Below the pieces are notes generated by a model, which was not told where the DNA came from, ran no database searches, and saw only the letters and a list, made by a program, of their open reading frames with translations. The translations under genes were made by a program, and so were the position numbers. A stretch of 31,350 nt of DNA, taken from contig LRSR01008751.1 in the NCBI GenBank assembly GCA_001579985.1, forward strand, positions 1-31,350, in the 5' to 3' direction. The stretch comes from Hypsibius dujardini. Taxonomy: Eukaryota > Tardigrada > Eutardigrada > Parachela > Hypsibiidae. Positions 20,401 through 31,292 of the stretch are shown piece by piece (position 1 is the stretch's first letter; the number at the start of each line of letters is the position of its first letter).

Positions 20401-20744
20401 TACTTGATTGAACGCGTTCTCTCTCTCGGCAGGCTCTCTCGCCAGCTGCTGCATTGCATTCCCTGTAAGAGCGCCACACACACAACACACGCTCTACAAA
20501 TCTCTGAGACCTGCATTTTCATTCACGCACGCTTCACGGAGTGAGTTCACTTCTCTCCTCTGCGCATTCTACGATTACACAACTCTCAACTCTCCGCGCG
20601 CTACGGAAAATCACTTGTGTCTTTGCGAGGCAATTTAATCCCCATCATCAGCATCGGATGAAATTTTCCCACCTTTTCGACTTCTGAATTCGTCCCCGAT
20701 CCATCCATCGAAACAACCGGACATCGGACTTTTATATTGCGAAC

Positions 20745-20876
20745 ATGTTGTCGTCAAACTTCTTCGCCACTTTTTTCAACTCTTCGTCGTCTTCGTCTAA
20801 GGTTGAGGCAGCCTCTTCAGCACCAGCCACCACGGACAAGAATATTGGTAAGTCAGAACTGTTTGTCTTGCTTGCC

Positions 20877-20910
<34 letters not shown>

Positions 20911-23900
20911 CCTGTCTGTCTGTTTTTCTGTCTATTCTCTATTTCTCTGTTTTCACAATTCAGTCATCTCTACTTGTCTTGATTGTCTATGTCTGAACGC
21001 CTGTCTGGTAGTCTTGTCTGAATGCCCAACTCAACTGACGTAAGTGTAAATGCACTGTCGTCAGCCGCTTACATCCGGTTCAGCCACACACACACACACA
21101 CACACACACATCATTCGGTAGCACTGTTTCCGAATGGAGTCAGACAATGCGCCAAGTGACCATTGCCCGCCAGAATGGATTTCCCCGTCCCTATGAGACG
21201 CCTCTCTGATCTCTGTCTCGCCTACCCCTCATGTCTGGAGAAATTTTGGCGGGCCCCGATTGCGACACCCCATCCAAAGTTCCATCCTAGTGAATTTGGT
21301 CCCATCCATTGATCCTTTCCAGTCACGGGATATATATTTCGGCGCTGCACATTTTTCCAGTAGGGAATATTAATAACAAACATAAAAACTAGCCCAAAAA
21401 ATCACGATGGAATTTTCTCGTGATGTTTTTGTGTTTGTCTGAAGTTTCTATCGTTGTACTTCTCACGGCGGTCGCCGTCTGACTGGCTGGAAATGGAATG
21501 ACAACACACACACCAGCCGTTCCTTGTTGTGATTTCATTCACTCACACATCCACACATATCGGCGGGATTATTCACCGGGGTTGTTGTTGTTTTTCCATT
21601 CAGGTCGCAGCATCATGGAGATGGATAAAAAGTACAAGAGTGTCGTCACCATCGGCAGCGGCGGCTTCGGCAAAGTCTACTCGGGATTCCGTCGGTCGGA
21701 CAAGCACCCCGTAAGTGTGAGGGGGCGACTTAAACTCGCCTAACTGAGACAGGCTTAATTATTAGGGCGTTAATTACAATTTGTGTTTTGTCATCCATTT
21801 CGCAGGTTGCCATTAAAGTCGTCAGCGGGAAGAAAGTCCTCGCCTGGAAGACGGTAAGCACTCTCGATCCCAACCGAACGAGTCGATTGATTTTTTTCGT
21901 TTTTTATTATTTTTGAGAAGGGGATGATGATATAATCTTATATGGGTTAAAAGGGAGGGGCGAGATGTTGGTGGTGAGGTGGTAGATTGTAATCTCTGAA
22001 GTCGTGGAATTTCGATCTCTCACTCCCCTGAGAACACATTGCCTGTCTCTCTCTGTGGTTGCTGAGGAATTCCACCTTGGTGACTTTTCCAGTTAGTGAT
22101 TATTCTTGCGATTTGAAAAGTTCTTCTATGAAAACAGACTATCAAGAAGCTGGTTAGAGGTAGACAGGGAAATAAATTGTGCAATGAAAAGGCCACTACT
22201 CCGAACCAAGAATCCGCGCGCCATTCTTTTCCCCTTCAAGGCAAACTCTGTGTCGCGAAACAAGAAGACAGACGGAAGGCAAGCGAGTGGTAATTACCCG
22301 TTCAACTTGAGGAATGTTGTCTGTGCGCGGCGCGCGCGCGGTCTTGGAGGGGTTTAAGGCACAGCAGACAGACAGACAGACAGACTCAGACATCATGCTC
22401 GAGAGAGCGGGCACACAGACACACGGGCTCTATGAATCATTTCGGCCCCCCAGTACCGAGTGAGCGAGAGTTTTGCAACCGCCGGAAGGCACGCCGGGGT
22501 GTACACGTCAAAGAGGCCGAAAACTCAGACAGACAGACAGGCAACCGTCAGACACGACCGACGGAGAGGCCGTTGACAACAAATCTTTCTCTTTGCTTCT
22601 TTTGAGCGCTTCCCCTCACTCCATGACTCAGGCAGGCGCTCCGCATACAGCAACAAACGTCTGTGAACGCCCCAAGACGTAGACGATCACGCGGGCTATA
22701 TTTGTTTTTCTCGTTTCCTTCCTTTCCCACCTACCAACTGACGCACCACTCACTACTCAGTCTACGACAGAGAGAGAGTTTGCCGCCTTCTCTCACCCGC
22801 CTCTTTTCTGCTTCACTTTACTACGGCTTGTTTTGGTATCGATCGATCGTTGGTCGTGAGTGAGCGGGAAAATTGGTCATAGGCCACGAGATGCACTGCG
22901 ACTCAGCGGCGGCGGTGGTGCGAAAGCATGTGGTGGTTGGTGGTCGCCATTTTGAAGAGAGGGGGCAAAATCGAGCTAGCTCTTTAGTGTTGTGGAGATG
23001 AGGACGACGGAGAGGGTAGTGTGCGTGTGTGTGTGAGAGAGAGTAGTGAGTGCTAGACGGAGTTGCGAAATCACAACGCTGGCGCGTAACCTCGATCTGC
23101 TCTTGCTCATCCGTCGTCGTCGGTTGGTCTGTCTCTCTCTCGCTCTCTTTGATGTGGGGGGCGACTCGCAAAGCGCCACATCATACGGTCACATTGTTAT
23201 TTATCCGATCCCGCACACATACACATCACATGATGCACTCTATTGAGATTGTCTATGTGTACGGCATGTCTCGACGGCGACTTTCCGGGGCCGTTATCTG
23301 TCTGTCTGTCTGTCCGACCTGATGATCCCGTGACGAGACCGCTTTCCGGGAAAGCTACATTCCGCATTCCTGGAAGAGAGACGACGTCTGTGGGATTAGT
23401 GTTTTGCGTATTGAATAGGCGCACGCTCCCGTCCTTGAAATGTTTTCTTGTTTGGGCGTTTCCCCCCGTTTGTCTTGCCTGCCTGGAATTTAGGAAATGC
23501 GCTGTATGTCATAGCCGCCGCGTTTTCAGGCTTGGGCGTTTCCCCCCTTCCCCCTCGTCATCCGCAGAGTACTTGGAAACTTTGGGCAATTTTGAATTTA
23601 ATTGTTTCGCGTATGATGTTCGTTGACCGGGTTGTGAACCTCTTCAGAAAACGGCAGAAAGAAGGAAAGTGCTGGAAGGTAACTATCGTGGCAGACACAG
23701 CAGACATTTTCGCGTGATGCCAGCAGGAAAAACTGTACTTTCATCAGGAGGTGTGTTTGACTGTCGCTAGATCCGTTTTGATCACCGGGTGTCTGACGCT
23801 GCGTTCGTTCCTTCGTCGGCGTGGTCTTGTCTGTGTGTGTGTTTCATCAGCAGAAAAGACGCGCTTTTTTTCCAAGTCACCTTTTTGCCCCTGAACTGGC

Positions 23901-26900
23901 GGTTTTTTTTCTGTCCCTTGAGTGTCTAGAAATCTACAGGTACTATTACACTGTCGTGTCGCGTCTATTACAACGTGGTGGTGGTTCGTTGCGGATGGAG
24001 AAAACTGCCGCGTAGGCGACTGAGAAAAATAGCAAACTCACGCAGAGAAAAAAAGGGTATTTCACCTGACGTTTTTGATTATTGATTAGAGCGCGAGGGG
24101 AGAGTCCTCTCGAAGAGTGCCGCCCGGCACTGACGTCATCGGTCGTCGCGCAACTCAATTGAGAGATTCCACACGGTTAGGTGTCAGTGAGACTGGACGC
24201 GAATTACGTCACGATGAGAATGGAAAAAGTCTCACAGACTTGTCGCGTATGTTTATGTACAATGCTTTGTCGGTGTCTGTGAGTTTCCTGTATGTGTGTG
24301 TGTGTGTATGCTGTCAAAAGTGCCCGGGACGGACCAGCCTGTTTCTCCGTCATATCCTGAAATGTGTATACGTGTTTTCCAGTGAGAGACAACTAGACAC
24401 GAACACAACAAATGAAATGGCGAGGGTGTAAACGTAGAATTCCGCCAACGAAAACGACAACCCTGATACATCATGTGCCTCGTACATTCACGTTTCGTAA
24501 CACTAACAATGGCTGCACTTACTACCACCAATACAAATCGCGGGAGTGTACAACAGACAGATTGCTAAGGGGCTTGCGTATGCGTTTTGGTTTCGAGGCC
24601 GGCTGTTGGAATCGGAACTTTAGATGCAGACAGTACAGGACAGACACAATGGGGCTTGTAGGACGAGTAGTCTTGAGGCTGTTGTCGCTTACATGCTATG
24701 TTTGGCGAAGGGACGGCGGCAGCGGGAGGAAGAAGAGATATGGGAAAGTGTCTGTGTGCTTTCGGGCCCGCCTAAAACGTTGCGGCGGCTATGGTGGTGC
24801 TGTGCTCTTTATAATAATCTTGCCTTATCAGGAAACCCATGATGCCACACCACCACCACACGTTGCCGTGTCTGTCTTGTGTCTTGTGGGGCGAGATGGT
24901 GGAAGAACGACGCGCGGGCGGCCATGAGATTACGGCTAGACAGATTAAATAGGGCTTCCTGCCTGCCTGCCTGAATGATTCGTCCCAGAAGAGAGCTCTC
25001 CCCTTGCGCGAATGTCTATCTTGAGCTCGCCAGTCTCTCGCCTTGGCACGGAGACACGGGAAGTGTGTGGCGGCGACGACGACGGCAACGCCAACATGTC
25101 CTCGACGTTTTGTAAAGTCTACGATTTGAGTCCCTTCCCTAGATAGTGCACTGCCTGTCCGTGTCTGTTCCCCCGTACAGTAGTGGTCTCTCTGGTAGTT
25201 GTAGTAGTCGCCGTCGTGAAAAATGGTATCTCTGTGGGAGTGCCGCGCGCACATGCTATGTTTGATCGCCGTGTGTCTGTTTCGAGAGGAGAGGGGGGGG
25301 GGTATTTTTAACGATGTGAACTTTTCGAAACGGCTTCTCTGCTCCGCGACGACGACGAGATTTGTTGATTGATTTGGGTGGGTGGTCAGGTTGTGTGTTG
25401 ATGATTGTGTAATAGTAGTGCTGGGGAATTGCGAGAGTACAATGTGCCCGCTTTCTAATTACACTTCTTGCGCTGATTCCGCGCCGCTGATATCCTCTTT
25501 CTAACCTTCGTGTGTTTTGTTTTTCTTCCCTGTGCAGATGAAAGGCGTGCAAGTGCCCCTGGAAGTGGCGATGCATTCCAAGGTCCAGCACCTGCCCGGC
25601 GTGGTGAGCCTGCTCGATCACTATCAGGCAGAGGACGGGAACCACGTGATTGTTCTGGAGCGGCCGGACCCGGTGCAGGACCTCTTTGACTTTATCACAC
25701 AGCGCGGCGCGCTCGACGAATTCATTGCCCGCGTCTTTTTCCGTCAGGTGAGACGAGTCTTAGCAGGCATGCAGGCAGAAAGCAGACTTTACAACGTCTA
25801 GACATGTTGAGTATCTGCAGTCAGACACGAAACCGCAGTGTCTAATTTTGGTTTGTTGTTTCGCCGCGCAGATTGTAGAGACAGTTGTTGCCTGCCACGA
25901 GAGCGGAATTTGTCACCGCGACATCAAAGATGAGAACATCCTCGTGGACATGCACACCGGCCGATGCTATCTCATTGATTTCGGATCGAGTGAGGAGATG
26001 AAACCCGACTCCTACGAGGGATACGATGGTAAGGGGAGAATCCGTGCCCTTTGGTAGTGATAATTGTCTGCCTGTGTGTGTTTGTGGTGGTGTCTGTTGT
26101 CGTTTTTGCGGGTCGCTGACTCAGTCGTCTGGGGGCGGCGACGTAATGGGCAACTGCACTTTCTGCTCTTGTGTTTTATGTGTGCGAAAGCTGTTTTGTA
26201 CCCTGCCACCGTCATCATTGCTAATCGATTGTGTCGTTGTTTTCCCCAGCGGGAACCAAAGTCTACTGCCCACCGGAATGGGTGAAGACAGGGGTGTTCC
26301 ATACATCCGCCGGCACCGTCTGGTCCCTCGGCATCCTCCTGTACGATATGCTCACCGGTGACATTCCCTACGAGACTGAGGACCAGATCCTCCGGAATAA
26401 CATCTGCTTTCAGACCATGAGCCCCCGAATCTCAGACCGTAAGTATCCACTTCTCTGTCTTGACTATTTGTCTGTCCTTCTACAACCTATCCGACTTACT
26501 ACTGACTATCCGTCTGTTTTACTGTCTGCCTGCCTGCCTGCCTGCCTCATCAATGGATGTTTACTGTAACTTGTTCGTGTTTCTCCCCACGCACGCTGCA
26601 CCGTTCGCCCTTTGGTCCTTTCTCACCAGTCCACGGTTGTTTTCTAACTCAACTTCTTTCCTTGTGATTCACAGGCGCCAAAGATCTTATCCGACGTTGC
26701 CTGGCCACCAAACCGGAACAGCGACCGACCCTGGACCAAATCCTCGCGCACCCCTGGCTCGGACAGTGCAAGTTCGACGACAACTTTGCCTACTACTTTA
26801 AGAGTTACTGCGCGCGGCGCACGCACCGCAGCAAGCCGCAGATGACCAGCCAGCCTATCATGGTGCCCTCGTCGCATTCCCTCCCGTCCGGCTCCTCGGG

Positions 26901-27237
26901 CATGTCCTCATCCCGCAGCGGCGGTATGTCTAGCAGTCGGAACTGCTACTACGGCAACAACTACAGCCAGGTCCTGTCCAGCGCGTCGCCCTCCCTCTCC
27001 CCCTCCCTCTGGACGTACGACGCTTCAGCGGCCTCGCGGCTGCAGTCGCCCTTATCGGCGTCATCAACGGACGCGACAGTTCCCTCTTCCCCCTCGGCAG
27101 CACCGTCCTCAGGGGCGCCGCCGCCGTCATCAAGGGCCTCCCTCAAGGCCAAGCGCGGTTCCCTTAACTCACGCGGCAGCTCCAAACTCTCCGTATCGAA
27201 TGATTCCGGCACGGGTGGTGAGATGGCGACCTGTTGA
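20745..27237 (+). CDS. Pim-family serine/threonine kinase
   Basis: Constitutively active Ser/Thr kinase related to vertebrate PIM1/2/3. Exons: 20745-20847, 21604-21710, 21806-21853, 25538-25747, 25872-26028, 26250-26438, 26675-27237. They give 458 codons with all phases consistent, and an in-frame stop lies upstream of the ATG. The Ser-rich N-terminus is followed by a kinase domain (about 45-303): glycine loop [11 protein letters not shown] (52-62), VAIK lysine K74, alpha-C glutamate E95, the Pim-diagnostic hinge [15 protein letters not shown] (P131 replaces the usual hinge donor), HRDIKDEN (D173, N178), DFGSS (D192), YCPPEW and [19 protein letters not shown] serine-rich tail of about 155 residues follows, where vertebrate Pims stop soon after the kinase fold. 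Kinase identity is certain. Orthology to one vertebrate member cannot be decided, so I give no symbol. Confidence 0.95.
20875..20934. repeat. TGTC microsatellite in kinase intron 1
   Basis: TGTC array beginning about 27 bp after the exon 1 donor. Confidence 0.92.
21084..21110. repeat. (CA)n in kinase intron 1
   Basis: Thirteen CA units within the 756-bp intron 20848-21603. Confidence 0.95.
21854..25537 (+). other. 3.7-kb third intron of the kinase gene
   Basis: This intron splits the kinase domain between T86 and M87, in phase 0. It is over ten times longer than most introns in the window. It contains short CAGA tracts (22369-22385, 22528-22542), a reverse YY1-like site (22943-22954) and many open frames with no family similarity. 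I found no extra kinase exon, gene-within-intron or transposase. The frames on both strands here look like chance openings in GC-richer DNA. Confidence 0.7.
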
Positions 27238-28290
27238 CTACCACCGGCGAGCATGTCTGGACGGAAGCGTCCCAATCCGGATATGTGAGAGAAACCGGCA
27301 GCTTTCCTTGATTGCGCGCACACAAGTTTCCTTTCTGTTTTCGGCGGCAGCAAGATTTCGGAGAGACGTTCCTCGATCTGTTTTTCCAATTTAATTTCCG
27401 ATCCTCTCCCCCCACCTCTTGACTGCTCGACCGACACCACCCGCACCCTCTCCATACAAAACGGAAGGGCGGATGTGGGACCGCGCGGGACGGCGGTTTT
27501 GTTGAAAGATTCTTCTCTTGTTGTGATCGCAGATGGATGTGGATTCGACGGGACGCGCGGATCCGCTGGGCCAAAGCGTTACTAATACCACTTCGTGTTC
27601 TGTTTCTCCTCCTCACCCCTCCTCATCCCCTGGAGCTGGAAGCGGCCGGGCCGGGCACTCGTTCTCCGTGCGACGGAGGGAGAAACTACCAAGACCCAAG
27701 CGTGTGACTTGACACTTTCTGACTGGGGGGCCAATCCACCTTGCTGTGATATGTTTTCTCTGCGCACCGGAGTGCGTGTCTGCTTCTCGGCGGCTAGCCC
27801 TGACACACGTGGGGGGCGGACGGACGGAGTGCGAGCGAGATAGAGAAATTTTGGTTTAATTTATTTGGGAATTTTAAGTTAAGTTACCCACTCTCCTTTG
27901 CAAAGTTAGGGGCGAGTAGTGGACAGACACGCGTCGCGCCGCCTTGGGGATCCGCAGGCGTCCGTGTGCCCTCCTGTCCCTCTCTACCTTCCTTTTGTTA
28001 GTTGAAATTGCGTTACACATTACTGCTTGTACAGTTGGAAGAACTTAATTGCACGCGTTCTTCGGTTCTCTCTCGCTCGAAAGGGTGGCCTTTTACAAAC
28101 TACGAACTCTTGGCTTTAGTTTCTCTCTTTTCCGTGTCTATTATCTCTCGTTTGTGTGTGTGTTCGTGTGCATCGGAGAGGGTCACTGGCACTCCCTTCA
28201 AGTGAAATGCTTTTAGTTCAGCGCAGACAGAGAGAACGAAAGCTTTGTAAATAAGTAAATAAAATGAAACGATAAAAGTGGTTCGGTTTT
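27238..28290 (+). other. 3' UTR of the Pim-like kinase
   Basis: About 1 kb from the stop codon to the poly(A) signal. It contains an ATTTATTT element (27859-27866) of the type found in unstable mRNAs. Vertebrate PIM1 mRNA is known to be AU-rich-element regulated, but a single motif is weak support. Confidence 0.6.
28258..28263 (+). terminator. Kinase gene polyadenylation signal
   Basis: AATAAA within AAGTAAATAAAATG, about 1.02 kb after the stop codon. It is the first strong hexamer on + downstream of the CDS. Confidence 0.65.
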
Positions 28291-28732
28291 CGGGGGAGAG
28301 ACACTCTGTCTGTGTGTGGCGCGGTTGGTCGGCGAGTGGCTTGCCTTGCTTGAGAATTCGCGGAAATTCACTTTTTTTTCTGTGTCATTGCACTAAAAGT
28401 GCTGCGCCTCTCGGATTACTCGCGCGCGTACACGCATTTTGCAGAAATCGCTCGGTCATCACTGTTAGAGGCAGGACACTAGCTGAACAGTGAAATCATC
28501 CAATTTTCTGTCCAGGATATTGGCGGTTAATAAAAAATGACCGCTTGAAATAGAATTGTTCAAAATACGGCGGACGTGGATGGGAACTTATCAGTCAATC
28601 AACTGTTCGCAACGTCAGTCAAGCAATCGATCTTCATGTTAAAGTCTCAAGACTGGACTGCGTTGTTCCTACCAGCGAGTTTATTTTTGCACTTATGTGG
28701 CTGACTGTCTGTGACCGGCATGTTTATCTGTC

Positions 28733-28873
28733 TTTGGCTCGTCTGTCTGTATTTTTGTCTGCTTGTTCGCCTGCCTGCCTGCCTGTCTGTTTGTTTGTCT
28801 GTCTGTCGTCTGTCTGTCTGTCTGTTTGCTTGTCTGTCTGGTTGTGTATCTGTCTGTATGTCTGACTGTCTTT
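28733..28873. repeat. TGTC/TGCC microsatellite
   Basis: Interrupted TGTC array with CCTG, GTTTGTTT and TCGTC variants. Cys-Leu-Ser-Val translations in both directions are repeat by-products. Confidence 0.92.
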
Positions 28874-29482
28874 ACTTGTGTTGCCCGTCCGTGAAACTCA
28901 ACAGTCATTGTCGGTGCCGTAAAAGTCTCCAGACACATAAAAAGATTGTAGAAAAATGCGTCATGTCATGAGTGTTGCGGAAGTGATGACAAGCGGCCCA
29001 CTCTGACAAGGGCGCCTTTTTATGGTCTTAACGGATCGCAGCATCTCAAAGATGCTGACGAGACCGAAAGCAGGAAGTACGCGCGCCCGTCGCCGCCGTA
29101 GTAGTAGTAGACGTCGTCGCGTGTGCGCACGCGCAGAGTCAAGTCATAACTACAACTCGGCCGGAGAGAACGTCGTCGTCCGCAAAAAAATCGGTTTTGA
29201 CTTTTAAGCCGCCCCGCAGCCCGCCCTCATGTGACTCAGGTCAATGCTAAGCCAAATAACTGGCCTACGGACGTCATAAGGATTTCTTTTATTATTACAA
29301 TTGTGTATACTGTTATTATATTTGCCTTGGGTTCGCGACACAGTCAGAATAATGAGTCAACGCAAAGACATATTTGGTGCGCACAGGAACCCTTGTGATC
29401 GGGGTACTCCGTCCTGTTAGTGTACGATTCAGACTATTGTCTGTTTTTTCCAGTCAGCAGATCACTGCGCCCTGGCGCCACT
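28874..29482. other. Intergenic stretch, nothing recognised
   Basis: No splice-supported or family-supported frame. A small GTA/GTC trinucleotide-rich patch lies at about 29096-29120. Confidence 0.4.
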
Positions 29483-29540
29483 GTCTGTCTGTCTGTCTGT
29501 CTGTCCAGTTGTCTCTCTGCCTGTCTATCCCCTGTCTGCT
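29483..29540. repeat. TGTC microsatellite
   Basis: TGTC array with CCTG variants; degenerate units continue to about 29640. Confidence 0.9.
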
Positions 29541-29873
29541 TGTCTATGTCTGTCAACGTAATCATCTGCATGTGTATCTTCGCGTTCCTTGTTCGTCTAT
29601 CTGAATATCTACATGTCTGTCTGCCTGCATCATGTCTGTGTCTGTGGTCACATGCATATAGTTCCGCTCTGAATGGCATACGAAGAGAAAACGCCAAGAA
29701 AAAGCGTCGAAGAAGTGGGCAGACAAGCAGAGAGACCACACAGAGGGACAGACACTAGAGTCAAGTCTGCAGAGTCGGCAGGTGAGCGTTGAACTGGATC
29801 CGGTTCCGTGAGTGAGAGGGTTCGCGTGGCAAATGACCCCGATAAAAATAATGTCTCTGTACCTAGACCGTAT

Positions 29874-29893
29874 ACACACACACACACACACAC
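29874..29893. repeat. (CA)n microsatellite
   Basis: About ten CA units. Confidence 0.9.
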
Positions 29894-30134
29894 GCGGGCA
29901 AACGGTAACCAAGGCCTGCAGGCACGACGAGCATTCAGACAAGACGACGAGGACGACGACGTGAAAGGCGATCACAAGACAAATTGTGAAGAAAAACGCG
30001 CTCTTTTTTTGCCTGCCTCATAGAGGCAACCTGGTCGGCCATTAGTTTGATGAATTCCACGGTCACGTAGCATACCGGAGGAGCAATGCCTTTCTTCTGG
30101 CGACCCCCTCGGGGAGATACATGTCTTTGGCATA

Positions 30135-30271
30135 TACTGTAGAGTCTCGATTACTTGGTGCCAGTTTTTAATGACTCTCGTATGTTATGACTGCAGGATG
30201 CCACAGTGTGTGCAGGCATAATATACGGGGGGGTCTGAAAATTGGCACCAAATGGTCGAGACTGTACAGTA
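30135..30271. mobile_element. MITE, pogo/Tc1-mariner type
   Basis: The ends are inverted repeats of about 36 bp: the left begins TACTGTAGAGTCTCGATTAC at 30135, and the complement of the right begins TACTGTACAGTCTCGACCAT at 30271. Both run on through TTGGTGCCA. TA dinucleotides bound the 137-bp element. A terminal pattern of CTGTA followed by CTCGATTA, with TA target sites, resembles pogo/Tigger-type elements. There is no transposase, so it is non-autonomous. Confidence 0.8.
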
Positions 30272-30442
30272 CCGTGGGTGATGTACTGGTAGACACGCGC
30301 CGATGCCGCCGCAGAACCCTCCCGAAGATTGTTGTGTGTTGATCACTTGAATTGGAATTTTCCGATTGACTGGTCATGTTGTCGGAATTTTGTTTGTGTT
30401 GCACGGACGGAGGGGCGTCCCCTTTAATTTCATATATGTGTG

Positions 30443-30452
30443 TGTCTGTCTA

Positions 30453-30502
<50 letters not shown>
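30443..30502. repeat. (TGTC)n microsatellite
   Basis: About 15 units, nearly perfect after an initial TATC; the cleanest TGTC array in the window. Confidence 0.96.
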
Positions 30503-30505
<3 letters not shown>

Positions 30506-30854
30506 ACGTGTACGCCTTTTAACAGGACCACATTAATGATAATTACGGATATATTGTCTATGTTGGTGGTGGAGTCTAAAGGTGTCATACAACTGTCAAA
30601 GTTGCTTTTGTCGATTGGTTTGATGGTGTTTTGTCCGTCGGAGAAGGCGTTCAGAGTTCCAACAATTAATTACAACGAAAAAGTGACGTAATATTTTTGG
30701 TAGCTTCCACATGTTTCGATGTCTGTGTCTAGCTCTTTGTCACTTTCATCGGTTGAAAAAACCGTCGGAACTTTAATTCGGGTCAGATCACATGACTCCT
30801 TTATTAATAGTCGTTTACGACCTGATCTGGATTTGGTTAAACGCATACAAGAAG

Positions 30855-30948
30855 CAGCAAATACTGCAAGCGCTAGTTAATTGATTGATTGATTAATTAA
30901 TGGTGATTGATTGACTGATACAATAAACAGCAAATACTGCATGCGCTA
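30855..30948. repeat. 21-bp direct repeat, 73-bp spacing
   Basis: CAGCAAATACTGCANGCGCTA occurs at 30855-30875 and again at 30928-30948 with one mismatch. TTGA/TTAA-rich sequence lies between them and after the second copy. Confidence 0.85.
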
Positions 30949-30963
30949 CTCATTTCATCGCTC

Positions 30964-31001
30964 TTGATTGATTGATTGATCGATCGATTGATTGATTGAT
31001 G
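30964..31001. repeat. (TTGA)n microsatellite
   Basis: TTGATTGATTGATCGATCGA-type array. Smaller TTGA runs lie at about 30880-30900 and 31198-31208, and single TTGATTGA motifs occur throughout the window. Confidence 0.92.
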
Positions 31002-31244
31002 ACTTCGGAAGTCTTTTGGCGTACTTGGGTCGCCGTATTTTCTTCGGCGCCCTGTATTTTACCGCTCTGTACTTAACAATATTTTTGTGACGTCCTTATG
31101 CTTAGTCGATTGTAGTAATACAACCCGCCATTGAATGGCAGCATAGGAAGCACGTGATAAACTAACAACAGCTTCATTAGAGACATTCTACGTAGGGTTG
31201 ATTGATTGCTTGGCTAATTGTGAAACTGTTCAATTTGCACGTAG

Positions 31245-31292
31245 GATTTGCGGAGTGGTTCAGCATACAAGTCATACAATGTATGTGTCAGG
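31245..31292 (+). other. Possible small exon at right edge
   Basis: A 48-bp interval lies between an acceptor-like TTTGCACGTAG (ending 31244) and a strong donor CAGG|GTAAGTTG (31293). All three frames are open across it, so coding phase cannot be assigned, and no homology can be seen in 16 residues. It could belong to a gene continuing beyond the window, or be chance. Confidence 0.2.

Noticed and set aside
24412-25254. 171- and 160-codon frames on opposite strands
   Set aside because: They lie inside the large kinase intron, show no family similarity and are compositionally arginine/histidine-rich as expected for chance frames in such DNA.
26961-27616. Long minus-strand frames of 150-164 codons
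   Set aside because: They are antisense to the GC-rich serine-rich tail of the kinase and its 3' UTR, with no motifs or start context.
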